The notes below the pieces were generated by a model that was not told the origin of the DNA, ran no database searches, and was given only the letters and a program-made list of their open reading frames with translations. Below, piece after piece: positions 23,601 to 38,600 of a DNA stretch of 64,000 nt. The position numbers and the translations under genes are program-made. Source of the stretch: Cinnamomum chago (taxonomy: Eukaryota; Streptophyta; Magnoliopsida; Laurales; Lauraceae); the NCBI GenBank assembly GCA_038049695.1, contig CP142460.1:37691501-37755500 (forward strand), written 5' to 3'. Each line of letters opens with the position of its first letter. Positions within the stretch are counted from its first letter, which is position 1.

Positions 23601-26600
23601 GCTGACCTGATCTACTCACTCGTCTAATCATGTTTGTGAATCAAATAGTAGTCCTGCAGACTTCCATATAAAAAGACTTGCTCATGTAGGATACTGTAAG
23701 AGTGCATTATCTTGTTAATCTTGTAGATTGCAGTTTAGTCGTCATTAGCATAAGATTAGGCATTCCTTACTGCCTTGTATCCTGTGACCAAGCCCTAAAA
23801 GTGGGTCCAAACATATATAAAAGCTATTATTGGGGTCAACTCTCACCAACAAGGGGCACTTCATGTGACCTCGAACCTACTCCAGTCTTGATTCTGTCTT
23901 GAATATCAAATCCTCTGTCATGTGACATGGTGTTAGAACATCTAGAAACTATCATTCCTATGGAATGCTAAGAATGGAATAGAGATTTCATAAGTTGAGA
24001 ATGAATTGGTCGTCCTTTCTTGGATCTGACCCTTCCTTTATATAATGATTTTACATACCCATTAAGGGCTACAATGTAGGATTTGTACACTAAACGAAAT
24101 CTCCTAAGATAGAAATTATAAAGTTGTACACATTTTGTACATGTTTTGCCCCATTTGACTAAGTCTTGAATAATATGGGCTGGACTTTTAGTATGGGCCT
24201 AGATAGGTCATTGACACCCCCCCTCAAATTGATGCGGGAGAGTTAACGAGCATATCCGATGCCGCGGTCGTGGCAATCCTTTGGTGAAGATATCCGCAAT
24301 TTGAAGACTCGTAGAGATATGAGGAAGACTGATTGTTTTGCACACATATCCATCATGAATATAGTGACAGTCTACTTCAATGTGCTTAGTACGTTCATGG
24401 AATATTGGGTTTTCAGTAATGCGGATTGCACTAGTGTTGTCTGCATGAAAGAGTGTTGGCTGATTTTGAGGAAACCCAAGTTTTGATAACAAGCCACAAA
24501 GCCAAACTATTTCAGAGCAAGCGGCGGACATAGCGCGGCATTCATACTCAGTAGAGGACTTAGAGACTTTGTCCCGTTTCTTACATTTCCATGATAGCAA
24601 TGAGTCCCCAAGGAACATGCACCATCCCGTTGTAGATCGCCTTGTGTCAGGACATCTGGCTCAATCAACATCTGAATATGCTATAAGAGAAGTGGAGTTG
24701 CCAGCCGGATAAAACAAACCTCGGGTGGATGTGCCACGAATGTAACAAATAATACGTTGAACTGCGGCTAAATGAAGATGACGGAGATGCGTCATAAACT
24801 GGCTGACAAGATTCACCGCATATGAAATGTCAGGCCTAATAATAGTCAGATACACCAAACTACCAACTAAGCGACGATCATTGGATTAGGAAGAAGGTCA
24901 CCACTGTCGTGACTAAGTTTGACATTCACTTCAAGAGGTGTGTCCATAGGAGAGGAGCCTTGAAGACCAGCCATTCCAATGAGATCAAGTGCATATTTGT
25001 GCTGGTCAAGAAGTAAGCCCTTTTCTGACTGATGAACCTCATGACCCAAAAACTAGGTGAGAGTCCCTAAGTCTTTCAACTGGAAGGAAGCATGAAGAGA
25101 ATACTGGAGATGTTGAATCAGTCATATCAGTACCATAGATGATGATATCATCCACATAGACCAATAGTATCGTTATCCCTGTATTAGATTTATGCAGAAA
25201 CAAGGAGGGATCAAATGGACTCTGATGGAAGGCTAGTTAGAGAAGAGCTTCGCGAAATTTCTCAAACCATGCTTGAGGTGCTTGTTTGAGACCATAAAGA
25301 GACCGTCATAATCGAGCAACATCAGCATGATCATAACCAGAGACCTCTCGAGGAATCCTCATATAGACTTCTTCCTTTAGATTTCAATGGAGAACATAAT
25401 TTTTGACATCAAATTGATACAATGGCCATGATTGAGAGCCAGCAATGGCTAAAACCGTCCTCACATTAGTCATCTTAGCCACAGGAGCAAATGTCTCGTC
25501 ATAATTGACTCCATACTCTTGTTGATTCCCAAGTGCCACCAGGTGAGCCTTGTAACGATCCAAGGATCCATCGATTTTAATTTAATGGAATAAACCCATT
25601 TACAGCCAATGGGTTTTGCAACAAAAGGACAAGGAACAATATCCCATGTATGATTTGCATGAAGAGTGTCTAATTCATCCTGCATTGCCTTTGCCAACAT
25701 TCATGTCTCACAGCTTGAGAATAAGAGGTAGGAATTGCAACAAAGGATAATGTAGCAACCAAAGAGCTGTGAGAAAAACCATAACGATCTGGCGGATGGT
25801 GGAGACGCGTGGAGCGTCGAAGTGGAGGATCAGGGACAAAATCCAGATCAGGTGCAGGTGGTGATTCTGGAGGAGGTCTTAGTGCGGGCACATTAGTCTC
25901 ACGTCTCCTCTCATAGACAAGATCGGGTTTAAACCTTGGGAATGAGGATGGGGGGATCATCTGGAGAGAAATCTGGTAAAACAGAGAGAGAAGGTAAAGG
26001 ATCCTTATAATGCTGAAAAAAATATTGAGTTTCAAAAAGTACAACATTCCTAGAAACTCGAATACGTTTAATGTTTGGATCATAACACAAAAAACCTTTT
26101 TGATATGAAGCGTAGCCAAGAAAAGTGCACTTGACCGATTGAGCAGTTAATTTGGTTCGTTCAGACAGAGGTAGATGAACAAAACATACACAACTAAAGT
26201 TTTGTAGATGTGATTATGTGGGTTGTTTGTTGTGAAGCAAAAAATATGGAGAATTATTTTGCACTGTTGGTGATGGAAAACGATTTATTAAGTGAACTGC
26301 AGTGGACAAGGCTTCTGGCAAAAAACGAGTGGGTATAGAGGATTCAAGAAGCAATGAGCGAATAGTATAAAATAGATGTTTGTTCTTCCGTTCAGTAATG
26401 CCATTTTGTTGAGGGGTATATGGACATGATTTTTGAGATATAATCCCCTTTTGCTGTAATTTTTTTTGAAACTCATGGGACACATTCTCCCCCGAAATCA
26501 GATCATAAGATCTTAATACAAGTAGAAAACTGATTTTCAACATATGCCAAATATTTTTTAAAAGCATCAAAAACTTCTGATTTGGACCTAAGAAAATAAA

Positions 26601-29600
26601 CCCATGTAAATCTAATTTAATCATCAATAAAAGTTCCAAAATACTTGTACTGAGCATGAGAAATTACTGGAGAGATGCCCCACACATCACTATGAACAAT
26701 GTCTAAACATTTCAAAGTTCCAGAATCATGCATTAGAAAAGGAGGAGTCTTACTTTTCCCTAATTTACAGGTAGAGCAATCAACCAAGGCAAAATTAGAA
26801 GAAGATTTATTTCCATTAATCAAACCAGATCTAAACAAAGAGAACATTGTTATTGCATTTGGATGGCCCAACTAGTGTGCCATAATTTCCAATTATTCTG
26901 AGAGGAAGAACAAAATAAAGCGAACTCAGGTTTATTCTGCATCTGTAATGAGAGTTGAAGTGGAAATAGCGTCAGCACTTAGGCCCCTTCATCATCCCTG
27001 ACGCTTGATCTTGCACCACACAATCGGAGGAAGAAAATGAGACAGTACATGCATTATCTACAAGTTGTCCAACAGATAAAAGATTTGCGGATAAGGATGG
27101 AGAAAGAAAAACATTTTGCAAAGGAAGCGAATGAGAAACATCACCGACAGTGGTACTGGGAAGCTTTTCACCATCTGCAGTATGAATGTGCATCTTACCA
27201 GTGTATGATTTAATATTAGATAGATGATCAATAGAAAAAGTCATGGTTCGATGCACCGGAATCAAAGTACCAAACTGAAGATGACGATTGAGTATTACCT
27301 GAGATACCCTATGCAGAAAATGCATTCACAATCATCTGTTGAACCATTTCAGGGGTGATAGAAGGAGGTGGCTGTGAAGACATATATGAGGAAGAGACAA
27401 CAGAGGATGGATTAGACGAAGTATCAGCAACAGCATGATAGGCATGATTAGAACGATTGTCTGGCCTCCTCCTGCATTCAGTGATAATATGCCCAGTAGC
27501 TTTGCACTAAGTGCAATATTTCCTCTTGCATTGAGTAGCATAATGACCGAAATTGTTGCAGCTGTAACACTTGATCTTGCTCATATCTCTGCCTGACAAT
27601 CTACCTTTTCAAGAGGTCCGCCAGAAGCATGTTTTTTTAAGGCAACTTGACTCAGTTGTCGTTCTTGTTCACGCAAAAGTTCATTTAGGCAGTCATCTAG
27701 TGGAGATGGAACTCTGCTCATGAGGCCAGATTTAACAATTTCATATTTGGGTAGCCCATAAGTTTTGGAGTCCAGAATAGTAATCCTGGATCGAGGCAGA
27801 TCCTTGTGTATACTACGCAATTTCAAATTCCAATTGATATTGGCGGGCAGCATTTGCTTTGTGGTAAACCTTCTTCAAATATTCCCACATTTCTTTCGCT
27901 GTCTTGTAAGGTTTTAAAGTCAGAATTAGATGAGGTTCGACAGTGCCAAGAATCCAAGTTTTGATTTTGGCATCCTTGGTATTCCACGAAGATTTTTTTT
28001 TCTTCTTCTTTTGGTATTGGATCTGTTCCAGAAACATGCCCCCACATCTCTTTTCCTTCCAGATATAGTTGGAATTGGAAAGCCCATGAGGTGTAGTTTT
28101 TTCCAGAAAAACGAATCAGAGTAATTTCTGATTTCTCCATGTCACAGAAGAGATTTCACAAGAAAAATACTAGCAAACCAGTCTATCCCAATCACCAAAC
28201 AGATAACAAAACAATACGTAATTTAGAAGCAGAACAAGCACTGAACCTTGAAAAAATTAGTCGAATGCTTAGGAAGTAAGATAATCATTACTGGCATCTC
28301 AAATTACACAAATCAATGCAGAAAATTCTCTCAAACAGATCATGGAAGGATCAAAATCTTCAAAACAAACTCCCAGAAGAACCAATCTGTGGTCTGATCA
28401 CAGATATTGTAGAAAACAGAGAAGTCGACCCTCTTTCTACAAGGTCGACGGTGATGATGGGCCCCACAAACTGATCAACTAGATGATCAGAGGTCATGGT
28501 CTCATATCGTCCTTAATGACGAATCATATAAACCCAAAAACTTGAGAAACTGATTTGGAATCTGAAATTTGGACGGTGCAGATGTAAAACAGTACACAAT
28601 TGGTGGAAACCACAAATTGGGTTAGATGGCCTACCTCTGATGCGAAAAAAATTCTGTAAAAATGTCCATAATTCTTAGAAAATCCAGTCGACCATAATAG
28701 TACCTTTCTTTGATGATGATGAATAGATCCCAGGTGGGTCACGTATGATCACACCACGGTAAACCCTTGACACTGTCATCAACCACTTCACCCTTTCAGT
28801 TTGCAATTAAGAACACAAACCAGACTAAAACACAATAGAGATCTAATACCAGATTCTCTATTTCACAAATAAAAAAAAAAAAAAAAATCTCAGAGAAGAT
28901 CACAAAGCGAATGATGCAAGCTCTGATACCATATCATTCCTATGGAATGCTAAGAATGGAATAGAGATTTCATAAGTTGAGAATGAATTGGTCGTCCTTT
29001 ATTGGATCAGACCCTTCCTTTATATAATGATTTTACATACCCATTAAGGGCTATAATGTAGGATTTGTACACTAAACAAATTCTCCTAAGATAGAAATTA
29101 TAAAGCTGTACGCGTTTTGCCCCATTTGACTAAGTCTTGAATACTATGGGCTGGGCTTTTAGTATGGGCCTTGATAGGTCATTGACAGAAACATCCTAAT
29201 CCTTCTCGAAGTTCTTTTCTTGAAAAATCCATTTGTGAAAGTCAAACTTGTCACTGCATATGGGTAGTGGACAATTCATCTTGGTGGGACTCATCTTTTT
29301 TTGGTTGCCAAGAGAAGCTCCAGAAACACTGTTCTCTCATGAATTATATTCACCATTAGATTGAAAAGTGCAGCTGACGTGATCTATTCACTTATGTAAT
29401 CATCTATATGCGGACAAATACATATTTTTTGCATACAGAACATTCCAAGTGTGCATTATCTTTTTAATCACATAGATTACAACTCAGTTGTAGTTCGCAT
29501 GAGGTTAGGCATTTCTTATGTATTTTGATCATGTAACCATAAATTTGGGCCCAAATATCCAATGGTAGCTATGTACGGGTGTCACTCTCAAGGATCAAAA

Positions 29601-32600
29601 TAGTAGTTGCGGCGGGCATAGCAGCAAGTGGCCAAAATGCTACATGGCATATGCAACGGTTGCGGCAATATGTGCCGGTGTAGTGGTATGAATTTTTAAG
29701 TGGTAAAAAAAATTCAAATCTTGTGGAACGACCAATCTTATGTTTTTGAGTAATTTGAAAGCATGCAAAGTTTGAGACAACTTTAGGAAAGGCTATTAAG
29801 GAGAAGAAATAGGAAAAAATAAGCTATGTTTTTGAGCAATTTGAAAACATGCAAAGTTTGAGACAACTTTAGGAAAGGCTATTGAGGAGAAGATATAGGA
29901 AAAAATAAGCTTTAAATTAAAACTACTTGTCTTTGCTATGTTTTTGACCATAGTGCCACTATTTTCAAGATAGTGCAGCTGCTTCAACCACTATAGCTAA
30001 TAATGTGGCCACTAAGCTATGTAGTAGCCGCTATTTTGAACCATGGTCACTCTTATTGATGTGGGATGCTCTGTTTGACCTCAAACCACCTTCATTCTTA
30101 ATTCTTTCTCTTGAATATCATTTTCTTTAGAGGGATCCTATTCCTGCTCAATGTTCTATACCTGAAGGTTTCATTTATGAAAGTCAAACTTGTTAGTGCA
30201 TTTGGAGTTTGGACAATTCATCATCTTGGTGGGACCCATCTCGTTGTTTTTTAGAGAAACCTAAGGTTTTGTTGACATATTTGGAGGTCTTTTAAGCAAA
30301 TTTTTGTGAATTTCTTTTCTGAAAAAGGTGACTTTTTTTTTGACAATTTCTGGACAGGAAAAAAGTCACTGTCATGATCCATCTCCTGACTTGCTAGTTT
30401 TTTTTTTGTGTGTCTTTCGTCACTACTGTTCTTTATGGTCATATTTCTGATTTTTTTTTTCTGAATTTACCTGCAGTTAGTGGATTCTTGTTTAGAGGAT
30501 TCAGTTCTTGAAACCTGATCGGAGAAATCTAGGATGGTCTGTTGTAGTAAAAGACATTATGTTTGGGCTGTATTTTTTGTTTTGTTTTATCTTTGACTGA
30601 GATCTGGACTGAGAATAGTACTTTGTTTCTGTGGGGATTATTTTGAATAAGTAGGGACTTGGTAGTTTTTTGTAAGATTTATGTAGGTTAGTGCATAATT
30701 TGGCAGTGTTATTGAGCAATTAAACCTTCATTTTTCATTATTTATGCTGCTGAAACTTCCCATCTTCTGCTATTTGAAGGATTTGTTTGAATTTTGTTCT
30801 TTCTTTGTTTATACTGTTTATGTTCTTGATTTCTTTTTTAACGATCACGATCCTGGACCAGATTAGCGCTAAACTCCGCGGCGAGGATTGGATAAAATTC
30901 TCCCCGCGGCGGTGATTTCCAACAGGATTCCGCTATGTGACGTATTGCCGAGTTCCTCACATCCCCGAGGGATTCATGGATTCAAGACGGAAGCTTGTGC
31001 AAGCCATTTAAAATATAGCAAGTATAAATAATCACTCTAACGAATCCCTTGTTTATGTTCTTGTCATTCTAACAGTATAAATAATCACTCTAAATAAGTT
31101 GGCAAGAATAGACTGGATATAGCAGAAAAGAACACCTTTCCATTGTATTATATTAAAATTAAACATTAACAAAAAAGACAGTTTAATTACAACCCAAAAA
31201 AAAGGCCTGCAAACTATGATGCACAAATACGGCATGGGTATGGTAAGGACGCACCATAGACACGGCAGGGACACGGATTTAACACATAAAAAGTGAAGTA
31301 TCGGATACGATACGGCGCGATATGTTGCCCCATTTTGAAGTGTCTGTGCATCATAGCCTGCAAAAACAACAGCCAACATACACAATAGACGACAAAAGAC
31401 AAAACCCAAAAAGAACTGCATTCCCCAAAATGTGACGGCCTCTTGCACTAGCTGATGCATTACATCACATCGTCCACTCTCCATTCTCTCAAAACCTGCT
31501 GTTCCTGTTGGACTATCTGAGTCTCCTGCTCATAGGGAAAGGGCTCATTACCTACAGCACCAAGTATAGTATCAGACAAATGCCTGGCAATGTAGTTAAT
31601 ATAAGTAACATAGCATGCACATCATTAATGACTATAAGACAGGTAAGATTGCAGAATTCCAAATTAAAAGTGTACTAGGCATGTTAGTGCAATATGAATA
31701 AGCATGATGAGAATCATAAATAACAAGCTATACATGGTAAACTTCTAGCAAATATGGCATCCACATGGCTAAATTATCCTGACTGGGCGCGACTAGTTTT
31801 CCATGCCAAAAGCGAGTGAGCAGTCTCACGAGAACTCCCCTGGAGTATACTATGTATTGCCATCAAGAACATTTAACCTTGCCATGGGTGCGACTGTGTT
31901 TCCCTGGCAAGGTGGGTACTGAAGTGACACCCTTGTCACTTATCGAGACTACACTAATGTAACCATGATAATCATGATAATAATAAAAGCTAGGTGGTGC
32001 CAACTCGGGATTCCGAGTAAAGGACCTTAATGGACTCTGTATCGAGAAACATGTCCAATAACAAGGAACTACTCCCAACTCCCGAGTAAAACTGGCAAAG
32101 AATAATGTTCCACACTTATTAGACCTTTCTGAGTCTCAAACCAGCCAAAAACACGCAAGAATCGGGCAACAAGACTAGATGAAATTGGGCAACTGGCTGG
32201 TTAAACGAGTAAGACCAGACTATGCTAGCGATTATATATGATTAGACAAGACTGAACTAGTCTAAAACATCCTAAGTACAACCGGACAACATTTCGACTA
32301 GAAATGGGTGGCCCAAAATGGGTGGAAAAGGTATAAGGCAAATTCGGGCAACAAGGGAGGTAGCATGCATCAAAGGCTTGCTTACCAACCCAAGTGTGCC
32401 TCAACCAACCCAAGTGTGCCTCAACCATGGACCTTGCCATTCGAAAGAGGAAACGACATTACGATGCCGCCCAGTCCTAGGGCATGACTCAAACAAACCA
32501 TAGTAGCTAAGTGAAGGTCTGGTGGTCATGGGGTACAACATACGGTGCAAACTAGATTAAAACAGAAATGCATTGCACACGCATGCGAATATACAGGTAC

Positions 32601-35600
32601 ACAACTACACATGATTAGACATCCCTATCAAGCTATTAGGAATCAAAGAACCATTACGAAGGTCTATCTTAGGCTTGGGATTAACATTAACATGTTATAA
32701 TGACACCATTTGCCTGTATGCGTTTTTAGAGTCCAAATGTCGGAATTTCAAGTACATTGGTGCTCTTATGGTGTAGGACATTCAAGACCCTAAGTTCGCA
32801 CACATGTAACTTGGTATCACGTCCCACATGGCCCTAAGCAAGCCCAGAGGTGACGGTCAGCTCAAACATCACCCCCTTTTAGGTCCAAATCCATGTTTCA
32901 TGTTAGTCTGGGTTACAGGTTACTATCCATGTCCTAAAGCTCATGATTCTAACTCAAGGAATTAAGGGTTTTGGTTCACCAATTGGTTAATTGGAGGGGG
33001 CAAACAATGGCTCTTAAGACCTTGCGCAAGTTCCCAAAACATCAGTTGAAAAAGTGGAAGGGAAGGGGGACCAATTGCCAAGCAAACAGGCCCCAAAAGG
33101 GACTTTCCCAGGCTGGTCGGACATGGGCCTCAGGTCCATGTCTGACAGCACTCTGCACAGTTTGTATCTGATTGCATGCGAACTTGGGTGACTTTTTGCT
33201 TATTTTTACCACTTTAGCCAATCTTTTGGGGAATTTTTGGCACTTGTTTGAGGGTCTTTTTAACACAAATAACCACACTAAACTAAGCTCCAATTCAGTT
33301 ACAAATTACGCAAAACAACATGAGCTTGTAATTGAATTTCTAGCATAAGTGAAGAGTAGTAAATGAGATCATTAAAGGGCTTGCATGCATGCTATGTAAT
33401 TCACATTAACCACTTCCCTAGCTCCAAAATTACCCCAAGGACACCTCCGAACCAGCTGGAACACTCCCCAAATAAAAATCCCAAAATCCTACATGAAAAC
33501 CCCAAAAACTCAAAACTAGCGAAAGGAGAGGAAAGAGGACTTGCATGCCAAGCTAGAGAGCTGGGATGGGGTCCTAATTAACATACTAAGAGATTGAGAG
33601 AGTGGCTTACCCGTAGGTGGCCTGATTGAAGTGAAATCAGCAAGGAGAGGGGCTGCCAAGTCCGAATTTGGGCGAGAATGGGATCGACGTGGAGAGGAAG
33701 ATGAGATGGAGAAGATGATAGCCTCCTCAGCAAGTTGAGCTCCAAAGTTCTCTAATGGCAGATGGACGCAAGGAGAGAGAGGAGAGGAGGGTTCTGCTGG
33801 AATGAGTGAAATGAAAAAGGGAAGGGTTGATCCACATGTATAAGCGTTCATTTAGCTTTTATAAAATGACATTGTGTCCTTTTAAGTGACAACTTTGAAT
33901 CGGTGAAACGACTAACTTTGGAACTTTGGATTGATTTGAGCCAAGAAAAAAAGTTTCTAGAAATTAAATCATCTTTCCAACGAACCAAGAATGGGAATTT
34001 TTCGAGGCTCCGAGAGAAAACTCAACAGGAAATGACAACTATGTCCTTGCTCAAGAGAAATATGATGGAAAGAGGGGTTTCCGGGCATCAAATGGACACG
34101 AGTTGAACACGAAAGCTGTTTGGGATAATTTGGGCTAACTACTGAACCTAACTTGGTATTTTTCTTAAATTCTCAAAATGCCCCTGAATTCTCCAAAACC
34201 CTAACTAGGCCCTTCCAAGTGCCAAACTTAGTCCAAAACCTCTCAAAACTGCCCAAACACGATTCTAACCCACTAATCTAATCAATTATCACAGCGTACT
34301 TAGCGGTAATTAGGGATCGGGACCTTACATTAACCTTGTTGTGACATGGTTATGGTCAATGGCTACCCTATAGGAACTTTAAATTTTACATAAAAGGTTT
34401 GATGGAAAGAACTATTTCCTATGGGAACTTAATGTAATAATATGAAATAAGAGAAGGAAGAAAGGGACGAGTTTGGAGAGAAACTTGATACCTCAATGTG
34501 AGGTTCGTTTGTATATTTATAATTACATGATACCCTAATCAAGGGCCCTAAACATTCTAATCAGTACAATCAGAATAATAAATAATCAATCTCCTAATCT
34601 ATACAAGGAAGTAAATAAGAGATAAATCAGCAACATACCAAAAGAAGATCCCACATGTGGGATTTTATATTACAACTGTGTACAAGCCCTTAATGGGCTG
34701 GGCCTAGTGGGACTGAACCACATTATCTTCTACACTCCCCCTCAAATTGATGTGGTAATGCAAAAAACATCAATTTGTTAGTGAGATAATGATGGCGCGG
34801 TTTGGGAAGTGCTTTCGTGAAGATATCCGCCAGCTGGTCATGAGTAGAGACATGAGGCAAGGTTATCTTCTCGGTGACAACATGCTGACGGATGAAGTGA
34901 CAATCAATCTCAATGTGCTTCATCCGTTCATAAAAGACTGGATTATTAGCAATTCTGGTAGCACTGGTATTGTCCCTATGAAGAGGTGTAGAACTACCGA
35001 CAAGGACACCGAATTCACTGAGAAGACGGCGGAGCCAGATGATTTCAGCACTTGCGGACGACATTGCCCGATATTCGGCCTCAGCAAAAGACTTTGACAT
35101 GGTGGTTTGCTTCTTGCTCTTCCACGAAATCAAAGAGTCGCCAAGAAACATACACCAGCCAGTGGTAGAGCGTCGAGAATCAGGGCAACCAGCCCAGTCG
35201 GCATCTGCATACGCTGATAATCGCAGAGAAGTATCAGAAGGGTAGAAGAGACCATGAGTAAGAGTGCCTTTAACATAGCGGAGTATGTGCAAAGCAGCAG
35301 CAAGGTGGGGTTTGTGAGGATTGCTCACAAATTGGCTAACCGTATGAGCTGCATGAGAAATATCAGGTCGAGTCATAGTTAAGTAGAGCAAACTACCAAC
35401 TATCCGTCGAAAAATAGAGGGATCATCCAAGGGAGAGCCATCCTCCGTACTGAGTTTGCTGTTTAATTCCATCGGTGTATCAAAAGTGTGAGCATCATCA
35501 AGTCTTGCTGAGGTGATCAAATCAGTAGCATATTTACGCTGATGGACCCGAATGCCTGATTTGGTACGCAAAAGCTCAAGCCCCAGAAAGTAGGTGAGAG

Positions 35601-38600
35601 GACCAAGATCCTTCATTCTGAAGTGGCGAGTGAGATGGTGCTTGAGATCCGTAATGCTGGAAATATCATTGCCACTGATAATCATATCATCAACGTAGAC
35701 TAAAAGGAAAGTGTAACCCTTCGGTGTCCATCTAAGAAATAGTAAACTGTTAGAATGACTCTAACGAAACCCAGCTTGAAGAATTGTTGCTCGGAATTTA
35801 TCAAACCAAGCCCTGGGAGCCTGCTTAAGTCCATAAAGAGATCTTCGCAACTTGCAAACATGATGAGGAGGACAAGCATATCCTTGAGGAGGTTTTAAGT
35901 AGGCAGTCTCTTTCAAATCGCCATGAAGAAAATCATTTTTGACATCCATTTGCCATAAAGGCCAGTTGCGGGCTGCAGCGACACAAAGAAGAGTACGAAC
36001 GGTGGTCATTTTAGCCACTGGTGCAAATGTCTCCTCATAGTCAATGCCATACTCCTGCTTGTAACCATGCGCAAGCAATCTGGCTTTGTAGCGATCAAGA
36101 CTCCCATTAGAGTTAACATTGACAGAGTAGATCCATTTACTGCCAATCACAGAGGCTCGTTCAGGAGTCGGTACCAAGTCCCATGTGTTGTTTGCTTCAA
36201 GAGCAAGCAACTCTTCAGTCATAGCATCCTGCCAGTATGCAATCTAAGAAGCCTGTGAATAAGAGGTGGGTATAGGAGCATGGATGAAAATAGCGCTATA
36301 TCGGCCATCGCACGGCCCCTACGGGGTGAGAAAAATTCCTACTTTTCAAATTTAAAAAAAATATATAATAAGATTTATTTCTTTTCTTCTTCTCTCCAAA
36401 TAACATTTCTACACAACTCTTCTACCCTTTTATGTTTAAAAGAACACCAAAAAGCACATGATCTCGCCGAATTGCAGTCGATACAGAGAGTTCTTCTCAA
36501 TGATTCTACTCTAAGTACATCCTATTAGACACTCCCTTTGGTAGATGTATTTTTTTCTCTAGGTACTCTTAAGTCTTGACTTTATGACATAGTTTTTTCT
36601 TTTATAAGTCTTTCATTAGTTTCTAAGTGAGCATAACTAAACAACATGAACACATGTGAAAAAAATGATCATTTCTATTATTTTCTATTTATACAGCGAT
36701 ACAGGACCTCATATAGTGAGGGGACCGCTACACCCCCTTACCTTAGTTACTTTTACAAAAAAATTACATTTTCTCTCATTTTCCAATATTCTAGATTTTC
36801 TAGAATTTTTTCATATTTTTTTGACGATTTTTCCAAATCGCACCGCTACGTAGAGTTTTGGCGGCAGGCCGCTACGTCCGCCGCTACCGCTATTTTCATC
36901 CTTGTATAGCAGCACTATCCAAAGAAGTAAAAGAGCAGGAAAGCCATATCTGTTAGGAGTAACAAAAGGATGACTAGAGCGTCGCAGGGGTATGACACTA
37001 TCAGTAGAGGAAGTATTAATACCTGAGGGCTAGGAAGCACGGACACCTCTCCGGGGCCGTCGTGTCCGTGTCGGACACGCGTCGGACGCTCCGGACACGT
37101 TCGGACGCGTGTCGGACACGCTAAAAAGAGTATCCTATTTATTGTTTTATATTTTATATTCTGGACACGTTGGGGACACGCTGGCCTCTTTTAATTGGAA
37201 AAAAAATTAAATTAGAGTAAAAAAAGAAAAGAAAACGGGGCTGTTTGTAAAAAGTCATAACTTAAGAGGAAAAGGGGGGCTCTTTTAATTCGTCCATCCA
37301 ACTCCAGCCCTAAACGAAAGAGAAAAAAAACCTCATTCGTCCGTCCAGCCCTAAACGAAAGAGAAAAAACCCCATTCGTCCGTCCAGTCCTAACGAAAAA
37401 AGAAGAAAAAGAAGATATGCTATGTCGGCGTGTCCGTGTCCATGTATATGATTAGATTTATTATTATTATTATCATTAAATATTAATGTGTCCCCGACGT
37501 GTCCGTGTCCTACTTTTTTGAGAAATGCCGTGTCGGCGTGTCCGTGTCGTGTCGTGTTGGTGTCCCGTGTCCGTGTCCGTGCTTCTTAGCCTGAGGGTGC
37601 AGTAGGCAGCATTGGGATAAGATCAGGAGAAGGAGGCCCCACAGGAGGAACCGTGTTACGCCAGACATAGACATTGGTAATAGGTGGTGGAGAAGTAGTC
37701 TCAGGGAATTGTGGCAGATGAGACACAGCAACATGATGATTTTCCAAACGCAAAGAAAAGAAAGGAATGTAATCACATTACGAGATATTCACATGCGTTT
37801 TTCAGAGTGATCATCACATGCGTTTTTCAGAGTGATCATAACACAAAAATCCCTTATGGTCAGTACTGTAACCCAGAAAGATACATTTGACAACCTGTGG
37901 AGACAACTTAGTGCGCTCTGTAAGAGGAAGATGAACAAAGCATAGGCAACCAAAAACACGTAAGTGAGAATAGGAAGGAGTATGACCAAAGAGAGATTCA
38001 TAAGGAGTAGTCTTTCCTAGAACAGAGCTAGGATGACGATTGAGGAGATACACAACAGTCTGTGCCGCATCACACCAAAAACTTGGAGGAACTAAGGATG
38101 CAAGAAGGAGAGTACGAACATTTTTAAGAATATGCCTGTTCTTCCTCTCCGCAACACCATTTTGTTGTGGAGTATGCGAGCATGATTTTTGGTGAAGAAT
38201 GCCCTTATCAGAAAGGAAGGCAGAGAATTCATGGGACATCTATTCTCTACCGGAGTCAGACCTAAGAACTTTTATTGCCGCCTTAAATTGTGTGTGAATC
38301 ATATTGTAAAACTTTTGGAAAAGAGAAAAGACTTCAGATTTGAAGCGCGTGAAATAAATCCAAGTGAAACGAAAATGATCATCAATGAAGGTTACATAAT
38401 ACTTAAACCCTGTCCTACTTAAAATGGGTGCAATCCCCTAAACATCAGTGTGAATAATATCAAAAGAGGATAACGCACGAGAATGATGAATAGGAAAAGG
38501 TAAGATATGACTCTTACTCAAACAACTTTGCCGCCCCTGTATGACACAACGAGTGGAATAAAAGTTAATATGGTACCCATCATCGATAAGTTGTCCGACA

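Larger units (their letters stand above)
23950..29187 (-). mobile_element. Complete Copia element (Ale-like), fossil, antisense to the host gene
   Basis: It is 5,238 bp, bounded by GAAAC target duplications (23945-23949 and 29188-29192), with LTRs of 267 and 256 bp. Reading on the minus strand: the primer site at 28920-28931 (complement of initiator tRNA-Met), gag beginning EKSEITLIRFSGKNYTSWAF (28140), a zinc-knuckle region near 27480-27560, integrase near 26210-26870 with a PYTPQQNGITERKN motif, then reverse transcriptase and RNase H from about 25700 to 24220. The polypurine tract abuts the left LTR. The coding region has many breaks (ten or more). The LTRs differ at about ten positions plus one short indel, near 4% by eye, so it is older than the Copia at 34433. 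Confidence 0.93.
23574..30240 (+). repeat. Tandem duplication of a roughly 0.5-kb intron segment, both copies split by insertions
   Basis: Copy 1 is 23574-23949 plus 29193-29295. Copy 2 is 29345-29588 plus 30054-30240. Both start TATTCACCATTAGATTGAAA and share GTGCATTATCTT, a GACCTCRAACC stretch, GAAAGTCAAACTTGT and GACAATTCATC. A Copia element splits copy 1. A hAT-like element splits copy 2 at a place that is uninterrupted in copy 1. Confidence 0.8.

Noticed and set aside
24259-24486. Plus-strand open frames over the Copia elements (also near 34789, 36067, 39225, 56671 and 63043)
   Set aside because: They are shadows of minus-strand pol and gag frames.
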